Of a stretch of DNA of 64,000 bases, positions 8,423 to 19,323 are shown one piece after another. This stretch comes from Corynebacterium appendicis CIP 107643. Its GTDB lineage: Bacteria; Actinomycetota; Actinomycetes; Mycobacteriales; Mycobacteriaceae. Both the position numbers and the translations under genes were made by a program. Each line of letters opens with the position of its first letter. Position 1 is the first letter of the stretch. Under the pieces are notes generated by a model. It was not told the origin of the DNA and ran no database searches. It saw nothing but the letters and a program-made list of their open reading frames with translations. The stretch lies in the NCBI RefSeq assembly GCF_030408415.1, contig NZ_CP046976.1, positions 682,001 to 746,000 on the forward strand. The letters are read 5' to 3'.

Positions 8423-9262
8423 ATGGACAACACTCTCCCCGCACACGGCGTCGTGGTGGCCGCCACTCCTTTGGGCAACATCGGTGACGCGTCGCCCCGC
8501 CTCGTGCACGCCCTCGAGCACGCGGATGTCATCGCGGCGGAGGACACACGCCGCGCTCGCAATCTCGCGGCCGCTCTCGGCGTGGAGATCCGCGGACGCG
8601 TCGTGTCGAATTTCGACCACAATGAGGACAAACGCGTTGCTGAGCTTATCGACGTCGCCCGCAACTCCACCGTCCTCATCGTCACCGACGCCGGAATGCC
8701 ATTGGTTTCCGACCCAGGCCACTCCCTCGTCGCGGCTGCCCACGATGCGCAGATTCCGGTGACGTGTCTGCCTGGCCCTTCGGCGGTGACTACGGCTCTC
8801 GCCCTGTCGGGCTTAGGAGTAGGCAGGTTCATTTTCGATGGGTTCGCTCCCCGGAAACAGGGTGCCCGGCAGGCCTGGCTGGAGTCGTTGCGCAATGAAA
8901 AGCGGGCCGTGTGCTTCTTCGAGTCCCCGCACCGCCTCGAGCAAACGCTCGTTGAAGCGGCCGATGTGCTCGGGGATCGTCAGGCCGCGGTGTGCCGCGA
9001 GTTGACGAAGACCTTCGAAGAGGTCAAGCGCGGCAGCCTCGTAGAGCTCGCCGAATGGTCCCGCGAGGGCGTCAAAGGAGAGGTCACCGTCGTGATCGAC
9101 GGCGGTACCGACATCGCGGAACCCGAGGACGTTCTCGGGCTCGTGCAGCAGCGCGTCGACGACGGGATGCGGGCCAAGGACGCGGTCAAGGAAGTCGCGA
9201 AGTCCGCCGGGATCAAGGCGGGCGAGCTTTACGACGCTTTCATTGCCTCGCGCAGATCCTAG
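8423..9262 (+). CDS. rsmI: 16S rRNA (cytidine1402-2'-O)-methyltransferase
   Basis: This 279-residue SAM-dependent enzyme methylates the ribose of C1402 in the decoding centre of 16S rRNA. Visible motifs are [13 protein letters not shown] at the start, EDTRR (residues about 45–49), [17 protein letters not shown], the [13 protein letters not shown] strand and FFESPHRL, all standard for RsmI tetrapyrrole-methylase-fold proteins. A G-rich ribosome binding site (GGGGGG) lies just before the ATG at 8423. Its position between pmt and betP is the same as in C. glutamicum. It carries one copy of the GCTTATCGACG 11-mer. Confidence 0.92.
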   Translation: MDNTLPAHGVVVAATPLGNIGDASPRLVHALEHADVIAAEDTRRARNLAAALGVEIRGRVVSNFDHNEDKRVAELIDVARNSTVLIVTDAGMPLVSDPGHSLVAAAHDAQIPVTCLPGPSAVTTALALSGLGVGRFIFDGFAPRKQGARQAWLESLRNEKRAVCFFESPHRLEQTLVEAADVLGDRQAAVCRELTKTFEEVKRGSLVELAEWSREGVKGEVTVVIDGGTDIAEPEDVLGLVQQRVDDGMRAKDAVKEVAKSAGIKAGELYDAFIASRRS

Positions 9263-9323
9263 CCAGCGGACGTGCACCGTGTGCACATCTCCGTTACGGT
9301 CATTTGGGCGAGAAAGGAACCCG

Positions 9324-11117
9324 ATGAGTAGTGAAGACATGATCAAAGACCCCCACGATCCCGACGCGGATCCGCACGCCGAGGATCCGATCAAGAACGA
9401 TCGCCCCGCGACGGCGGAGCTACAGGATCTCCTCGATGCGAGAAATGCGGGAGCGCAGCAGTCCATTTCCGATCCGGAGGACGCCATTGAGCGAGCCTCG
9501 GAGGACGAGAACCTGAAGATCGACTGGGCGATCGTCGGACCTATCGCCGCGATCGTCATTGCCGTCGTGATCTGGGGTCTCGCGGCGAAGGAGAGCTTCA
9601 GCGCTTTCTCGGATGCCTCGTTCACCTGGGTGATTGAGAATCTCGGGTGGGCGTTTGTCTTTTTCGGCAGCGTTTTCGTGGTCTTCATCCTCGTGATCGC
9701 ACTGTCGAAGTTCGGCAAGATCCGTTTGGGCGCTTCCAACGAACAACCGGAATTCAGCACCAGGTCATGGATCGCCATGATGTTCGCTGCTGGCATGGGC
9801 ATCGGTCTGATGTTCTTCGGCGCTTCCGAGCCGCTCAATTTTTACCGTGATGGTGTCCCGGGCATGGACAGTGCGGATGCCGTCGGCACCTCCATGGCAC
9901 AGACGATGTTCCACTGGACCCTTCACCCGTGGTCCGTCTATGCGATCATCGGTCTCGCGATCGCATATTCCACCTTCCGTTTGGGCCGTAAACAGCTTCT
10001 GTCGAGCGCGTTCATTCCGCTTATCGGCGAGACTCGCGCCAACGGGTGGCTGGGCAAGCTTATCGACGGCCTCGCCATCTTCGCCACCATCTTCGGCACC
10101 GCGTGCTCCCTGGGACTCGGCGCCCTGCAGATCTCCACGGGTCTGGAGGCTTCGGGCTTGGTCGATTCCCCGTCGACGGTGCTCACCGCCGGAATCGTCA
10201 GTGTGCTGACTCTCGCGTTCCTGCTGTCTGCGATGTCGGGCGTCGGCAAGGGCATTCAGTGGGTGTCTAATTTCAACCTTGCAGTCGCTGCTGTGCTGGC
10301 GATCTTCGTCTTCGTCTTCGGGCCGACCTTGACCCAGCTCAATCTGCTGCCCACCGCGATTGCTTCCTACTTGGACCAGTTCTTCCTCATGGCTTCGCGC
10401 ACTGCTGAATCCGCTGACACTGAAGCAGGGGAGTGGCTGGGCAGCTGGACCATCTTCTACTGGGCATGGTGGATCTCCTGGTCCCCGTTCGTGGGCACCT
10501 TCCTTGCCCGCATCTCCCGCGGCCGCACAATCCGCGAGTTCTGCCTTGGCGTCACCCTCGTGCCGGCGGGACTGTCCACCGTCTGGTTCTGCATTTTCGG
10601 TGGCACCGCCATCCAAATGGAGCAGCAGGGTGAGTCCATCTACGGCGAAGGAACATCCGAGGAACAGCTCTTCAACCTGCTGCACACGATGCCGGGCGGC
10701 TTCATCATGGGTGTCCTTGCCCTGATCCTGCTGAGCACCTTCTTCATCACCTCCGCGGATTCCGCATCCACGGTCATGGGTTCGCTGTCCCAGAACGGCA
10801 AGACCGACGCGAAGCCGATGCTCACCGGCATGTGGGGCTTGGCCACCGCAGCTGTCGGTCTGACCCTGCTCATCGCTGGCGGCGACGACGCCTTGAACTC
10901 CCTGCAGAGCGTCACCATCGCCGCAGCAACACCGTTCCTGCTGGTCCTCATCCTGCTGATGTTCGCCATCGTGAAGGATGTCAGCAACGACACCATCTAC
11001 CTGGATATGAAGGAAGAGCAGCGCTTCAATCACCAGCTGGCTATTGAGCGGCGCATGCATCGCGACGCTATCGCTAAGGCACGCAAACGCCAGCGCATGT
11101 TCGGCACGAAGCAGTAG
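9324..11117 (+). CDS. betP: BCCT-family osmoregulated glycine betaine transporter, BetP-like
   Basis: This 597-residue carrier has twelve predicted helices. It shows the glycine stretch [12 protein letters not shown] of helix 3, typical of sodium-coupled betaine carriers, and the tryptophan box [16 protein letters not shown] of helix 8 that forms the substrate cage. The N-terminal tail of about 65 residues is strongly acidic and the C-terminal tail is arginine/lysine-rich ([19 protein letters not shown]). In C. glutamicum BetP (595 residues) those tails sense osmotic stress through potassium and lipids. GAAAGGA lies before the ATG at 9324; upstream in-frame codons overlap rsmI. It probably imports glycine betaine with sodium under hyperosmotic stress. 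Confidence 0.88.
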   Translation: MSSEDMIKDPHDPDADPHAEDPIKNDRPATAELQDLLDARNAGAQQSISDPEDAIERASEDENLKIDWAIVGPIAAIVIAVVIWGLAAKESFSAFSDASFTWVIENLGWAFVFFGSVFVVFILVIALSKFGKIRLGASNEQPEFSTRSWIAMMFAAGMGIGLMFFGASEPLNFYRDGVPGMDSADAVGTSMAQTMFHWTLHPWSVYAIIGLAIAYSTFRLGRKQLLSSAFIPLIGETRANGWLGKLIDGLAIFATIFGTACSLGLGALQISTGLEASGLVDSPSTVLTAGIVSVLTLAFLLSAMSGVGKGIQWVSNFNLAVAAVLAIFVFVFGPTLTQLNLLPTAIASYLDQFFLMASRTAESADTEAGEWLGSWTIFYWAWWISWSPFVGTFLARISRGRTIREFCLGVTLVPAGLSTVWFCIFGGTAIQMEQQGESIYGEGTSEEQLFNLLHTMPGGFIMGVLALILLSTFFITSADSASTVMGSLSQNGKTDAKPMLTGMWGLATAAVGLTLLIAGGDDALNSLQSVTIAAATPFLLVLILLMFAIVKDVSNDTIYLDMKEEQRFNHQLAIERRMHRDAIAKARKRQRMFGTKQ

Positions 11118-11135
11118 TCACTTATGCTGGGGGAC

Positions 11136-12989
11136 ATGACTGTCTCCCCGAACAATCCCACCTCCGAAAATGTCCTCGTGTGCGTGGCGTGGCCCTATGC
11201 GAACGGGCCGCGCCACATCGGCCACGTCGCCGGCTTCGGTGTCCCTTCCGATGTGTTCGCGCGCTACCAGCGAATGGTGGGGAACAACGTGCTCATGGTG
11301 TCCGGCACCGACGAGCACGGCACGCCGCTTCTCGTCCAGGCGGATAAGGAAGGCGTGACTGTCAAGGAGCTCGCCGACCGCTACAACCGCCAGATTGTGG
11401 AGGATCTCGCGGGCTTGGGCCTGTCCTACGACCTGTTCACCCGCACCACCACCCGCAACCACTACGCGGTGGTGCAGGAGCTGTTCAAGGGCCTGTATGC
11501 CAATGGCTACATGATCAAGGAGACTACCCAGGGCGCGATCTCCCCGTCGACCGGCCGCACCCTGCCGGACCGCTATATCGAAGGCACCTGCCCGATCTGC
11601 GGCGCCGACGGTGCCCGCGGCGACCAGTGCGATAACTGCGGCAATCAGCTCGACCCGGTCGATCTGATCAACCCGGTGTCCAAGATCAACGGCGAGACCC
11701 CGGAGTTCGTCGAGACCGAGCACTTCATGCTCGACCTTCCCTCGCTCCACGATGCCCTCAAAGAGTGGCTCGAGGCCCGCCGAGATTGGCGCCCGAACGT
11801 CCTGAAATTCTCCCTGAATTTGCTCGAGGACATGCGGCCCCGCTCCATGACCCGCGACATCGACTGGGGCATCCCCGTTCCCGTCGAAGGCTGGGAAAAC
11901 GACCCGGGCAAGAAACTCTACGTCTGGTTCGACGCCGTCATCGGCTACCTGTCCGCCTCCATCGAGTGGGCTGCGCGCACCGGCAATCCGGACGCGTGGA
12001 AGCTGTTCTGGCAGGACCCGTCGACAAGCGGCTTCTACTTCATGGGCAAGGACAACATCACGTTCCACTCCCAGATTTGGCCGGGTGAGCTTCTCGGCTA
12101 CGCCGGCAAGGGGTCGAAGGGCGGGAACCTCCACGAGCTCGGTGAGCTCAACCTGCCCACCGAGGTCGTCTCTTCCGAATTCCTCACCATGTCGGGCTCT
12201 AAGTTCTCGTCCTCGAAGGGCGTGGTCATTTACGTCAAGGACTTCCTCGCCGAATTCGGGCCCGACCCGCTGCGCTACTTCATTGCGGTCGCCGGTCCGG
12301 AGAACAACGACACGGACTTCACGTGGGACGAGTTTGTCCGTCGCGTGAACAACGAGCTCGCGAACGGCTGGGGCAACCTCGTCAACCGCACCGTGTCCAT
12401 GGCCCACAAGAACTTCGGGGAAGTTCCGGAGCCCGGCGAGCTTATCGACGCCGACCGTGCCATCCTCGACCTCGCCTCCCAGACCTTCGACTCTGCCGGC
12501 CACGAATTGGGGCTTGCCCACTTCAAGGCCGCGATCACCAAGGTCATGCATGTGGTTGGCGAAGCAAATGCCTACATCGCCGATCAGCAGCCGTGGAAGC
12601 TCGCCAAGGACGAGTCCCAGCGTGAGCGTCTCGCTACTGTTTTGTGGACTGCTCTCCAGGTGGTGTCCGACTGCAATGCGCTGCTGACCCCGTTCATCCC
12701 GCACACCGCGCAGAAGGTGCACGCGACTCTTGGCCGCGACGGCATCTGGGCGGCATCCCCGCGTGTCGAGGAAGTCACCGACGATGAGGACCTTGATCTG
12801 GTCGGAGTCGGTCTGCCTGAGCAGGGCCAGACCTACCCGGTCATCACCGGCGACTACGCGACCCAGCAGGCTGTGTGGTCCCGAGTCGACGTTGTTCCGG
12901 GCACGAAGCTGGAGAAGCCGCAGCCGCTCATCGCCAAACTCGATCCGGAACTCGGCGAGACCGGCCCGGAGTGGGCTCGCGTCCAGTAG
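11136..12989 (+). CDS. metS: Methionyl-tRNA synthetase
   Basis: This 617-residue class I synthetase charges tRNA-Met. The HIGH box reads PRHIGH (residues about 26–31), the zinc knuckle has two CxxC pairs (CPICGADG and CDNCGN), and the KMSKS loop reads KFSSSKG. It lacks the C-terminal tRNA-binding EMAP-like domain, matching the corynebacterial form. Start at 11136 follows a GGGGGA ribosome binding site and also a TATGCT box. The order betP–metS is conserved in C. glutamicum. One copy of the GCTTATCGACG motif is present. Confidence 0.95.
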   Translation: MTVSPNNPTSENVLVCVAWPYANGPRHIGHVAGFGVPSDVFARYQRMVGNNVLMVSGTDEHGTPLLVQADKEGVTVKELADRYNRQIVEDLAGLGLSYDLFTRTTTRNHYAVVQELFKGLYANGYMIKETTQGAISPSTGRTLPDRYIEGTCPICGADGARGDQCDNCGNQLDPVDLINPVSKINGETPEFVETEHFMLDLPSLHDALKEWLEARRDWRPNVLKFSLNLLEDMRPRSMTRDIDWGIPVPVEGWENDPGKKLYVWFDAVIGYLSASIEWAARTGNPDAWKLFWQDPSTSGFYFMGKDNITFHSQIWPGELLGYAGKGSKGGNLHELGELNLPTEVVSSEFLTMSGSKFSSSKGVVIYVKDFLAEFGPDPLRYFIAVAGPENNDTDFTWDEFVRRVNNELANGWGNLVNRTVSMAHKNFGEVPEPGELIDADRAILDLASQTFDSAGHELGLAHFKAAITKVMHVVGEANAYIADQQPWKLAKDESQRERLATVLWTALQVVSDCNALLTPFIPHTAQKVHATLGRDGIWAASPRVEEVTDDEDLDLVGVGLPEQGQTYPVITGDYATQQAVWSRVDVVPGTKLEKPQPLIAKLDPELGETGPEWARVQ

Positions 12990-12995
12990 CAATCC

Positions 12996-13337
12996 TCACC
13001 GGTTGCGAGCGAGCCACTCTGCCATCGGGGTGAAGGGAATGTCCGCGCTGTCGCGAAGCACCGGATGCGAAAGCTTTGGCAACTCCTCTGGTGACGGATG
13101 GGTCTCATAGCCTTCGACGGCGGCCGCATTCAACCTGTCAAGGTACGCGCGGTAGTTGCCAACGAATAGGGAAGGTGGGGGCGCAGACCCTAGCGGGTCA
13201 AACCCAAACTTCTTTATTCGGCTTCCCCGCTCTCTAACCCAAGCTTGGCGGGAGTTCCCAGAAGTTGAGCGAAGGAGCTTACTTTTCTGGAATACCCGCG
13301 CCCCAAAGTGCCAGTGCGATAAGGGCTGGCTGGCCAA
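12996..13337 (-). CDS. Hypothetical protein or gene fragment, 113 residues
   Basis: An open frame reads convergently to metS, 6 nt from its stop. The C-terminal 60 residues (from FVGNYRAYLDRLN to PMAEWLARNR) look like natural protein, while the N-terminal part is less protein-like and overlaps the DoxX-like gene by 59 nt. I do not recognise a family. It may be the surviving 3' end of a larger gene truncated where the DoxX-like gene now begins, in keeping with the other relics in the window. Confidence 0.35.
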   Translation of the reverse strand: MASQPLSHWHFGARVFQKSKLLRSTSGNSRQAWVRERGSRIKKFGFDPLGSAPPPSLFVGNYRAYLDRLNAAAVEGYETHPSPEELPKLSHPVLRDSADIPFTPMAEWLARNR

Positions 13338-13686
13338 ACAACCGGATTAGCCGCGCACGGTCGTTGTCCAAGCCGGGCATCGACTGCTTCTCGGCATACT
13401 GCCCAATGTTTCCCGGGTAGATCAACCAGTAGAAAGCGGCGAGGGTAACCCCGGTCAACTTCCGGTGCTTTGGCAGGAAGAGCTCGGCTGCGCCCGCTGC
13501 AATTTCGGCTACGCCAGACGCAAGAACCACAAAATCCTTATCCATCGGGAACCAGTTCGGTACTTGGGCCTGAAAATCCTTCCGCGCGAAGGTGAAGTGG
13601 CCAATACCTGCGGTAATCATCATGCCACCGAGGAGATGGCGGGCGTGTTTCTGGGATGCTTCACGGCTGGGAAGAAGTTTCATCAT
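13279..13686 (-). CDS. DoxX-like membrane protein
   Basis: This 135-residue protein has four hydrophobic segments: a first helix with GGMMITAGIGHFTF, then a short loop with VPNWFPMDKDFVV and two helix pairs ending at LIALALWGAG. The pattern matches small DoxX/YphA-type membrane proteins. Two adjacent ATG codons (13686 and 13683) could start it; GAAAGACGA upstream is a weak ribosome binding site. It is not close in sequence to the DoxX protein at 5721. Substrate and partner are unknown. Confidence 0.65.
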   Translation of the reverse strand: MMKLLPSREASQKHARHLLGGMMITAGIGHFTFARKDFQAQVPNWFPMDKDFVVLASGVAEIAAGAAELFLPKHRKLTGVTLAAFYWLIYPGNIGQYAEKQSMPGLDNDRARLIRLFGQPALIALALWGAGIPEK

Positions 13687-14273
13687 TCGTCTTTCGCGGT
13701 AGTTCTCGGGCTTGAGTATTGGTGCAGCAGCTGTGTCAGCCACAGGGTCAAGCGTAGGCCTGCTCGGCCTGCTCGGCAGCGAGCTAAGCTTACCCAACAG
13801 GATTTGCGAGCGATTCGACAGAAACATAAGCCTTTGCTTACATACCGCGCTCGCCTAACTAAGGGTGCCGAACGGGCATGTCCGGTGGTACTCGAGCCGG
13901 CGGATACCGATGGCGCGCGTGCAGGCTCCAGCTCTCGCGAGCTCTGCCCGTTGGTTCGACCTGGAAGGTGTGTGCGATGTTCTGGTAATGGCCAGCCCAC
14001 AGGTAAAGGCTAATCTGAGCAGTGAAGATGTTGACGTCCCCGCATTAATGAGGGCATTGGCAACCTGGCAAATCGGTTGTGAACGAGTCCGATTTGAACA
14101 ACGTGATCTTCCATCCGCGCGAGTCTGACGGCTGCGACCACACTGTCGCGGCGGCGTTGCTGAAGGCAGCGCGCAGCTCGTCTTCGAGAAAGAGTCCGGG
14201 GAGGTGGTAACTATTCCTGCGCTGGTGATCTCCGTGAACATGAAGGCCCAGTCGACGTGGTCAGCTTCGAGAT
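13687..14273. other. 587-bp stretch without a supportable gene
   Basis: Both strands were read. Short frames exist, for example 13865–14128 on the plus strand, but they are broken, have no ribosome binding site and match nothing I know. The base composition looks lower in GC than the flanks. Around 14160–14295 the plus strand gives a protein-like run (GSAQLVFEKESGEVVTIPAL) without a start, so this may be a decayed gene. It lies where metS and tatD adjoin more closely in relatives. Confidence 0.5.
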
Positions 14274-14666
14274 CTAATTCCCCAAGAATTGCTTAATGAA
14301 GGCAGTCAACTTTCCCGGTTCCTCGTCTTCGAAGCGGGTATCCACGACCACCAGGGGTGCGGTGTACATGTCGTGGTCGGGGGAGGTGACGACGAGGTCG
14401 GTGCCGTAGTCGTCCATAAGCAATTGCCATGCGAAGTCGTGCTCGCGGATGAACGCGTCGCCGAGCGCTGTGCCGTACATGCGGGCTACGTCGCCGCGGG
14501 AATATTCGCGGCGGAGGTCGGGGTCGAGGGCGAGGTATTCGCTCAAGACCTCTTCGAATGAGGCGACGATGTCGTCGATCGATCCGTTGACGCCCGCGAC
14601 GGCGGCTTCGGCGAGGTCGCGGTCGATCTGGGAGCGGGTTGCGGCATCGATGTCGTGGAACTCCAT
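14274..14666 (-). CDS. DUF3806 domain-containing protein
   Basis: This 130-residue soluble protein matches the DUF3806 family: a helical start, then YGTALGDAFIREHDFAWQLL followed by MDDYGTDLVV and a final beta-rich part (APLVVVDTRFED). The family is of unknown function and common in actinobacteria. The ATG at 14666 is preferred because TATCCT lies 7 nt upstream on the same strand; a longer frame runs antisense through tatD and is rejected. It is divergent from tatD with only 24 bp between the start codons. Confidence 0.75.
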   Translation of the reverse strand: MEFHDIDAATRSQIDRDLAEAAVAGVNGSIDDIVASFEEVLSEYLALDPDLRREYSRGDVARMYGTALGDAFIREHDFAWQLLMDDYGTDLVVTSPDHDMYTAPLVVVDTRFEDEEPGKLTAFIKQFLGN

Positions 14667-14673
14667 GCGCCCG

Positions 14674-14683
14674 AGGATAGGCT
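14674..14683. promoter_or_regulatory. Overlapping divergent -10 boxes between the DUF3806 gene and tatD
   Basis: On the minus strand TATCCT (14674–14679) ends 7 nt before the DUF3806 ATG. On the plus strand TAGGCT (14678–14683) ends 7 nt before the tatD ATG. The two boxes share 2 bp, so both genes may make leaderless mRNAs and compete for polymerase. Confidence 0.5.
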
Positions 14684-14690
14684 GGAATGC

Positions 14691-15527
14691 ATGTCGAAGA
14701 AGAAACCACGCCCCACGCCCGTTCCGGCCGAGCGAGTTGCCGGGCTTATCGACGCCCACACTCACCTCGCCTCCGCTAAAGCGCGCACCAAAGAAGACGT
14801 GGATGCGATGGTGAAGCGCGCAGTCGATGCTGGTGTCGAGAGGGTCTGCACTGTCGGTGACGGGCTCGACGAGGCGGAATTGGCTCTGCACGCCGCGCAT
14901 TTCAATGAGCGTGTGTTCGCGGCGTGCGCGATCCATCCGACGCGCGCGGGCGAGCTTGATGAAGCGGCGCGTACACGTCTCGCGGAAATGGCGGCGGACG
15001 AGAGGTGCGTGGCGGTGGGGGAGACCGGCATCGACACATACTGGATCAAGCATGACCCGGACAGGACGGCGCCACTCGACGTGCAGGAGGAGGCGTTCCG
15101 CTGGCATATTCAGCTGGCTGTTGATTCGGGCAAGGCGCTCATGATTCACAACCGTGAGGGCGACGAGGAGATGATGCGCATTCTCGCTGATTCGCCGCAG
15201 CCGGAACATGTCATGCTGCACTGCTTCTCTTCGCCCCTCGACGTCGCGCGCCAGGCGATCGAGCGGGGGTATGTGCTCTCGTTCGCTGGCAACGTGACGT
15301 TCAAGCGGAACGACGAGCTCCGCGAAGCTGTTGGGCTGGCTCCGGTCGGCCAGCTGCTGATCGAGACGGATGCTCCGTACATGACGCCGGAGCCGTTCCG
15401 TGGGGCACGCAACGAGCCGTCACTGATCGGGCATACCGCGAAGGTGGTGGCAGAAGCTCGTGGAATGGCGGTGGAAGATTTGGCGGAAGAGGTGCACGGA
15501 ACTTTCCGCCGAGTTTTCGGAGTGTGA
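14691..15527 (+). CDS. tatD: TatD-family metal-dependent deoxyribonuclease
   Basis: This 278-residue TIM-barrel hydrolase carries the metal ligands of the TatD family: IDAHTHL near residue 25, the glutamate of GETGID, the histidines in MIHNREGDEEM and LHCFSS, and the aspartate in IETDAPY. TatD enzymes are DNA exonucleases or endonucleases in DNA repair and turnover. The order tatD–rpf2–ksgA–ispE is conserved in mycobacteria (Rv1008–Rv1011). The ATG at 14691 is set by the first in-frame methionine and the -10 box 7 nt upstream. Confidence 0.9.
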   Translation: MSKKKPRPTPVPAERVAGLIDAHTHLASAKARTKEDVDAMVKRAVDAGVERVCTVGDGLDEAELALHAAHFNERVFAACAIHPTRAGELDEAARTRLAEMAADERCVAVGETGIDTYWIKHDPDRTAPLDVQEEAFRWHIQLAVDSGKALMIHNREGDEEMMRILADSPQPEHVMLHCFSSPLDVARQAIERGYVLSFAGNVTFKRNDELREAVGLAPVGQLLIETDAPYMTPEPFRGARNEPSLIGHTAKVVAEARGMAVEDLAEEVHGTFRRVFGV

Positions 15528-15538
15528 TATGGCACACT
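15521..15538. promoter_or_regulatory. Inverted repeat AGTGTG-N6-CACACT upstream of rpf2
   Basis: A perfect 6-bp inverted repeat spans the tatD stop codon and is followed by TTTT. It could be a weak terminator for tatD or a protein-binding site for rpf2. It resembles but does not match the GlxR/CRP site, whose half-sites TGTGA and TCACA are separated by 6 bp; here the spacing is wrong. Confidence 0.35.
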
Positions 15539-15686
15539 TTTGCATTTCTGCAGGGCTGGGGTGGCGCACGTGCTTGCGGTGGCGCGTGTGATTCTTGTGG
15601 TGGTAAGCAACACTCTGGCCAGGTGAATTTCTGGCGTGAGAGCGATCTTCACCGTATTGTTATTTGAGTTCGCTTCCCCCAAGTGA

Positions 15687-16841
<1,155 letters not shown>

Positions 16842-16852
16842 CCTCGGAGGAC

Positions 16853-17710
16853 ATGAATAGCCCCGATATCCAGTTGCTCGGTCCGGTGGAAATCCGGGCG
16901 CTCGCCGACGAGCTCGGGGTCACCCCGACGAAGAAGCTGGGGCAGAATTTCGTCCACGACCCGAATACCGTGCGCCGCATCGTCGGGGCGGCGGATATTT
17001 CTGCGGACGACACGGTGCTCGAAGTGGGGCCGGGATTAGGGTCGCTCACTCTCGGCCTGCTCGAAGTCGGGTGCCGGGTGGCGGCCGTCGAGATCGATTC
17101 GCGGCTGGCGGAAAGGCTGCCGCAGACTGCCGCAGAATTCGCGCCGGGGGCAGCGGGCAGGCTATCGGTGCTCAACCAGGATGCGCTCAAGGTTCAGGCC
17201 GGCCAGATCGAGGAGCCGACAGCGCTGGTGGCGAACCTGCCGTACAACGTCGCCGTCCCGGTGCTGCTGCACTTGCTGGAGGAATTCCCGAGCATCCGCC
17301 GCGTTCTCGTGATGGTTCAGCTCGAGGTCGCGGACCGGTTGGCGGCGGACCCCGGTTCGAAAATCTACGGGGTGCCCAGCGTCAAGGCATCGTTCTACGG
17401 GGACGTGCGCAAGGCGGGCAATATCGGCAAGAACGTCTTCTGGCCCGCACCCAATATCGAATCTGGGCTCGTGCGTATCGATATCCGTGACAAGGGCTGG
17501 CCAGTTTCGTTGCGTGAGCGCGTTTTTCCGCTTATCGACGCAGCCTTCGCCCAGCGGCGAAAGACCCTCCGCGCCTGCTTGGGCGGGATCTACGGATCGT
17601 CCGCAGCTGCGGAAGAAGCGCTGCGTGCAGCCGGCATTGATCCGCAGCTGCGCGGCGAGAAACTGGCAGTGGAAGATTTCGTGCGACTCACGGAGGTGGG
17701 CGGGCAGTGA
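16853..17710 (+). CDS. ksgA: 16S rRNA (adenine1518/1519-N6)-dimethyltransferase KsgA
   Basis: This 285-residue SAM enzyme dimethylates two adjacent adenines near the 3' end of 16S rRNA. It has [11 protein letters not shown] at the start, the SAM motif [16 protein letters not shown], the NLPY catalytic motif ([12 protein letters not shown]) and a small C-terminal helical domain with [16 protein letters not shown] lies 2 nt from the ATG at 16853, close but usable. It starts 11 nt after rpf2, suggesting co-transcription, and its stop overlaps the ispE start by 4 nt. Confidence 0.95.
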   Translation: MNSPDIQLLGPVEIRALADELGVTPTKKLGQNFVHDPNTVRRIVGAADISADDTVLEVGPGLGSLTLGLLEVGCRVAAVEIDSRLAERLPQTAAEFAPGAAGRLSVLNQDALKVQAGQIEEPTALVANLPYNVAVPVLLHLLEEFPSIRRVLVMVQLEVADRLAADPGSKIYGVPSVKASFYGDVRKAGNIGKNVFWPAPNIESGLVRIDIRDKGWPVSLRERVFPLIDAAFAQRRKTLRACLGGIYGSSAAAEEALRAAGIDPQLRGEKLAVEDFVRLTEVGGQ

Positions 17711-18696
17711 AATTCACGGCACGCGCGAACGGCAAAGTGAATCTCCATCTCGGGGTGGGGGAGGTCCGCAGCGACGGTTACCACGACATGGCTACGGTGT
17801 TCATGGCTGTTGACCGGCCGGAGACGGTGACGCTGACGACGCTGGAGGGGGACGTCGACAAGCATCCCGATGCTTCTCCCTTGAGCTATGTGTCCGAGAT
17901 GCGCACCACGTACCACGTGCAGGAACCCGACGAGGATCTGGACAATCCGAAGAACCTGGCGTGGAAGGCCGTGGACTCGATCACTACCGGATACATGGGG
18001 ATTCTCGCGCAGGACGAGAAGCGGGAGAATTTCAAACCGGACCTGCCGATGATGCGGCTGGAGGTCGACAAAACCGTGCCTGTCGCCGGCGGGATGGCGG
18101 GCGGATCCTCCGATGCCGCCGCTGCCGTCCAGGCCATCAGCGCTTTGATCGCGCACCACGACCGGCCGATGCCTGAGGAACTGTTCACGAATCTGGTTCC
18201 GGGGCTCGGGGCGGATGTCCCGTTCGCGGAGATGGGCGGCATCGCGTTGGGGACCGGCCGCGGCGATGCCCTGGTGCCGATGATGGGGCGCGGAACGTAC
18301 TGGTTCGCTTTCCTGAACCCGAAGGTGGGGCTGTCGACAAAGGCCGTGTTCGAGAAACTCGACGATCTTCGCTTCACGTACGCGTCGATGGTTCCGCACA
18401 TGGACACCACCACGCTGTCGCGGGCGCTCGTGTCAGGGGATCCGCAACTGGTGGGGGCAGCAATGCACAATGATTTGGAAGCAGCGGCGCTCGCGCTGCG
18501 CCCGTCGCTTCAGCAGCTCATCCACGACGCCGAAGATGCCGGCGCGATCCGGGCGATGGTGTCTGGTTCTGGCCCGACCGTCGCGGCACTGTGTGCGGAT
18601 GAGGGGACAGCGAGGGCGGTCGTCGATAAGCTCGGCTCTGCTTCGATCGAAGCTTTCGCTGCTCACGGGCCTGTTGGTGGTGCGCGGCTGCTGTAG
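17707..18696 (+). CDS. ispE: 4-diphosphocytidyl-2-C-methyl-D-erythritol kinase IspE
   Basis: This 329-residue GHMP kinase phosphorylates CDP-methylerythritol in the MEP isoprenoid pathway. The substrate-binding start ([22 protein letters not shown]), the ATP glycine loop [17 protein letters not shown] (residues about 120–137) and the C-terminal GSGPTVAAL are all intact. It begins with GTG, overlapping the ksgA stop as GTGA, so translation is coupled. Products feed decaprenyl phosphate, needed for arabinogalactan and for the lipid-linked mannose that Pmt uses. Confidence 0.94.
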   Translation: MKFTARANGKVNLHLGVGEVRSDGYHDMATVFMAVDRPETVTLTTLEGDVDKHPDASPLSYVSEMRTTYHVQEPDEDLDNPKNLAWKAVDSITTGYMGILAQDEKRENFKPDLPMMRLEVDKTVPVAGGMAGGSSDAAAAVQAISALIAHHDRPMPEELFTNLVPGLGADVPFAEMGGIALGTGRGDALVPMMGRGTYWFAFLNPKVGLSTKAVFEKLDDLRFTYASMVPHMDTTTLSRALVSGDPQLVGAAMHNDLEAAALALRPSLQQLIHDAEDAGAIRAMVSGSGPTVAALCADEGTARAVVDKLGSASIEAFAAHGPVGGARLL

Positions 18697-18705
18697 CATG
18701 CGGGG

Positions 18706-18724
18706 GTATACGAATCGGTATACT
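18706..18724 (+). promoter_or_regulatory. Palindromic operator GTATAC-N6-GTATAC over the toxin–antitoxin promoter
   Basis: The two GTATAC arms (18706–18711 and 18718–18723) are separated by 6 bp. The second arm contains the -10 box TATACT, which ends 6 nt before the antitoxin ATG at 18731. There is no ribosome binding site, so the mRNA is probably leaderless. An operator on the -10 box is what autoregulation by a ribbon–helix–helix antitoxin would use. Confidence 0.6.
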
Positions 18725-18730
18725 TTGGGT

Positions 18731-18961
18731 ATGGCTGAGCAGACAACGATCAAGGTGCCCGTTGATCTGCGTGATGAGATCAAGGTGATCGCGCAGCAGC
18801 GGGGGGAAAGCATGCCGAGCATTATCGAGGAAATGCTCGAGCTCTATCGGGAAGAGATGCGCATGCGTAGGCTTGAAAACCAGGTCCAGGCGACTCCCCC
18901 AGAACAGATAGAAAGTTACATAGCTGAAACTGCTGAGTGGGATAAGGCGTACGACTGGTGA
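18731..18961 (+). CDS. Antitoxin, MazE/ribbon–helix–helix type
   Basis: This 76-residue protein begins with a ribbon–helix–helix strand (QTTIKVPVDLRDEIKVIAQQ), continues with helix SMPSIIEEMLELYREE and ends with an acidic, probably disordered tail that would wrap the toxin. It lies directly upstream of a PemK/MazF toxin and overlaps it by 4 nt. It is expected to neutralise the toxin and, with it, repress the promoter at the GTATAC palindrome. The pair sits between ispE and the ABC-F gene. Confidence 0.8.
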   Translation: MAEQTTIKVPVDLRDEIKVIAQQRGESMPSIIEEMLELYREEMRMRRLENQVQATPPEQIESYIAETAEWDKAYDW

Positions 18962-19311
18962 GCGAAGAGCTGATGCCGGGGGACATCGTGTGGGCGGTGC
19001 TCGATCCGACAAGGGAGAATGAACAGGCTGGACGGCGTCCATGCGTGGTCGTGTCTTCCCGTAATCATCTGAGGGTGGTGCCCACGTTGGTTTCGGTAGT
19101 TCCGGTGACATCTCGAAACCGTGGGTGGGACAATCACATCCGGCTCGACCCCGCAGCGGTCTTGCCTAAAGAGAGTTGGGCAATGTCGGAGCAAATGAGG
19201 ACACTCTCGCGTGATCGCGTCCAAGGAGAAATTGGCCGTGTGAGCGCTGCCTGTTTGCGTGAAATCCTTTGGTGGGCACGTGCGTTCGTTGCAGACCCAG
19301 CCCGTGTTTAG
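18958..19311 (+). CDS. MazF/PemK-family endoribonuclease toxin
   Basis: This 117-residue protein matches PemK/MazF: GDIVWAVLDPTRENEQAGRRP near the start (the GDIxW and ExxxxRP motifs), CVVVSS, VVPVTS and the loop with DHI/NHIRLDP, and SEQMRTLSRDRV with the conserved QxR. MazF toxins cleave single-stranded RNA at short motifs and stop translation. It starts with GTG inside the antitoxin stop (GTGA). Sequence specificity cannot be predicted. All core motifs look intact, so the toxin is probably active. Confidence 0.85.
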   Translation: MSEELMPGDIVWAVLDPTRENEQAGRRPCVVVSSRNHLRVVPTLVSVVPVTSRNRGWDNHIRLDPAAVLPKESWAMSEQMRTLSRDRVQGEIGRVSAACLREILWWARAFVADPARV

Positions 19312-19323
19312 AATGGCCCCATC

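Noticed and set aside
9765-11060. A 431-codon minus-strand frame opposite betP
   Set aside because: BetP motifs and membrane helices are unmistakable on the plus strand.
11118-12992. A 624-codon open frame antisense to metS
   Set aside because: metS has all synthetase motifs in the other direction; the antisense frame is a by-product of codon bias.
13855-14241. A 128-codon minus-strand frame between the DoxX-like and DUF3806 genes
   Set aside because: Serine/arginine-rich shadow sequence, no ribosome binding site or -10 box, no recognisable family.
15521-15538. GlxR (CRP-type) operator at the tatD stop
   Set aside because: The half-sites TGTG and CACA are 6 bp apart instead of 8, and the TGTGA/TCACA ends do not match.
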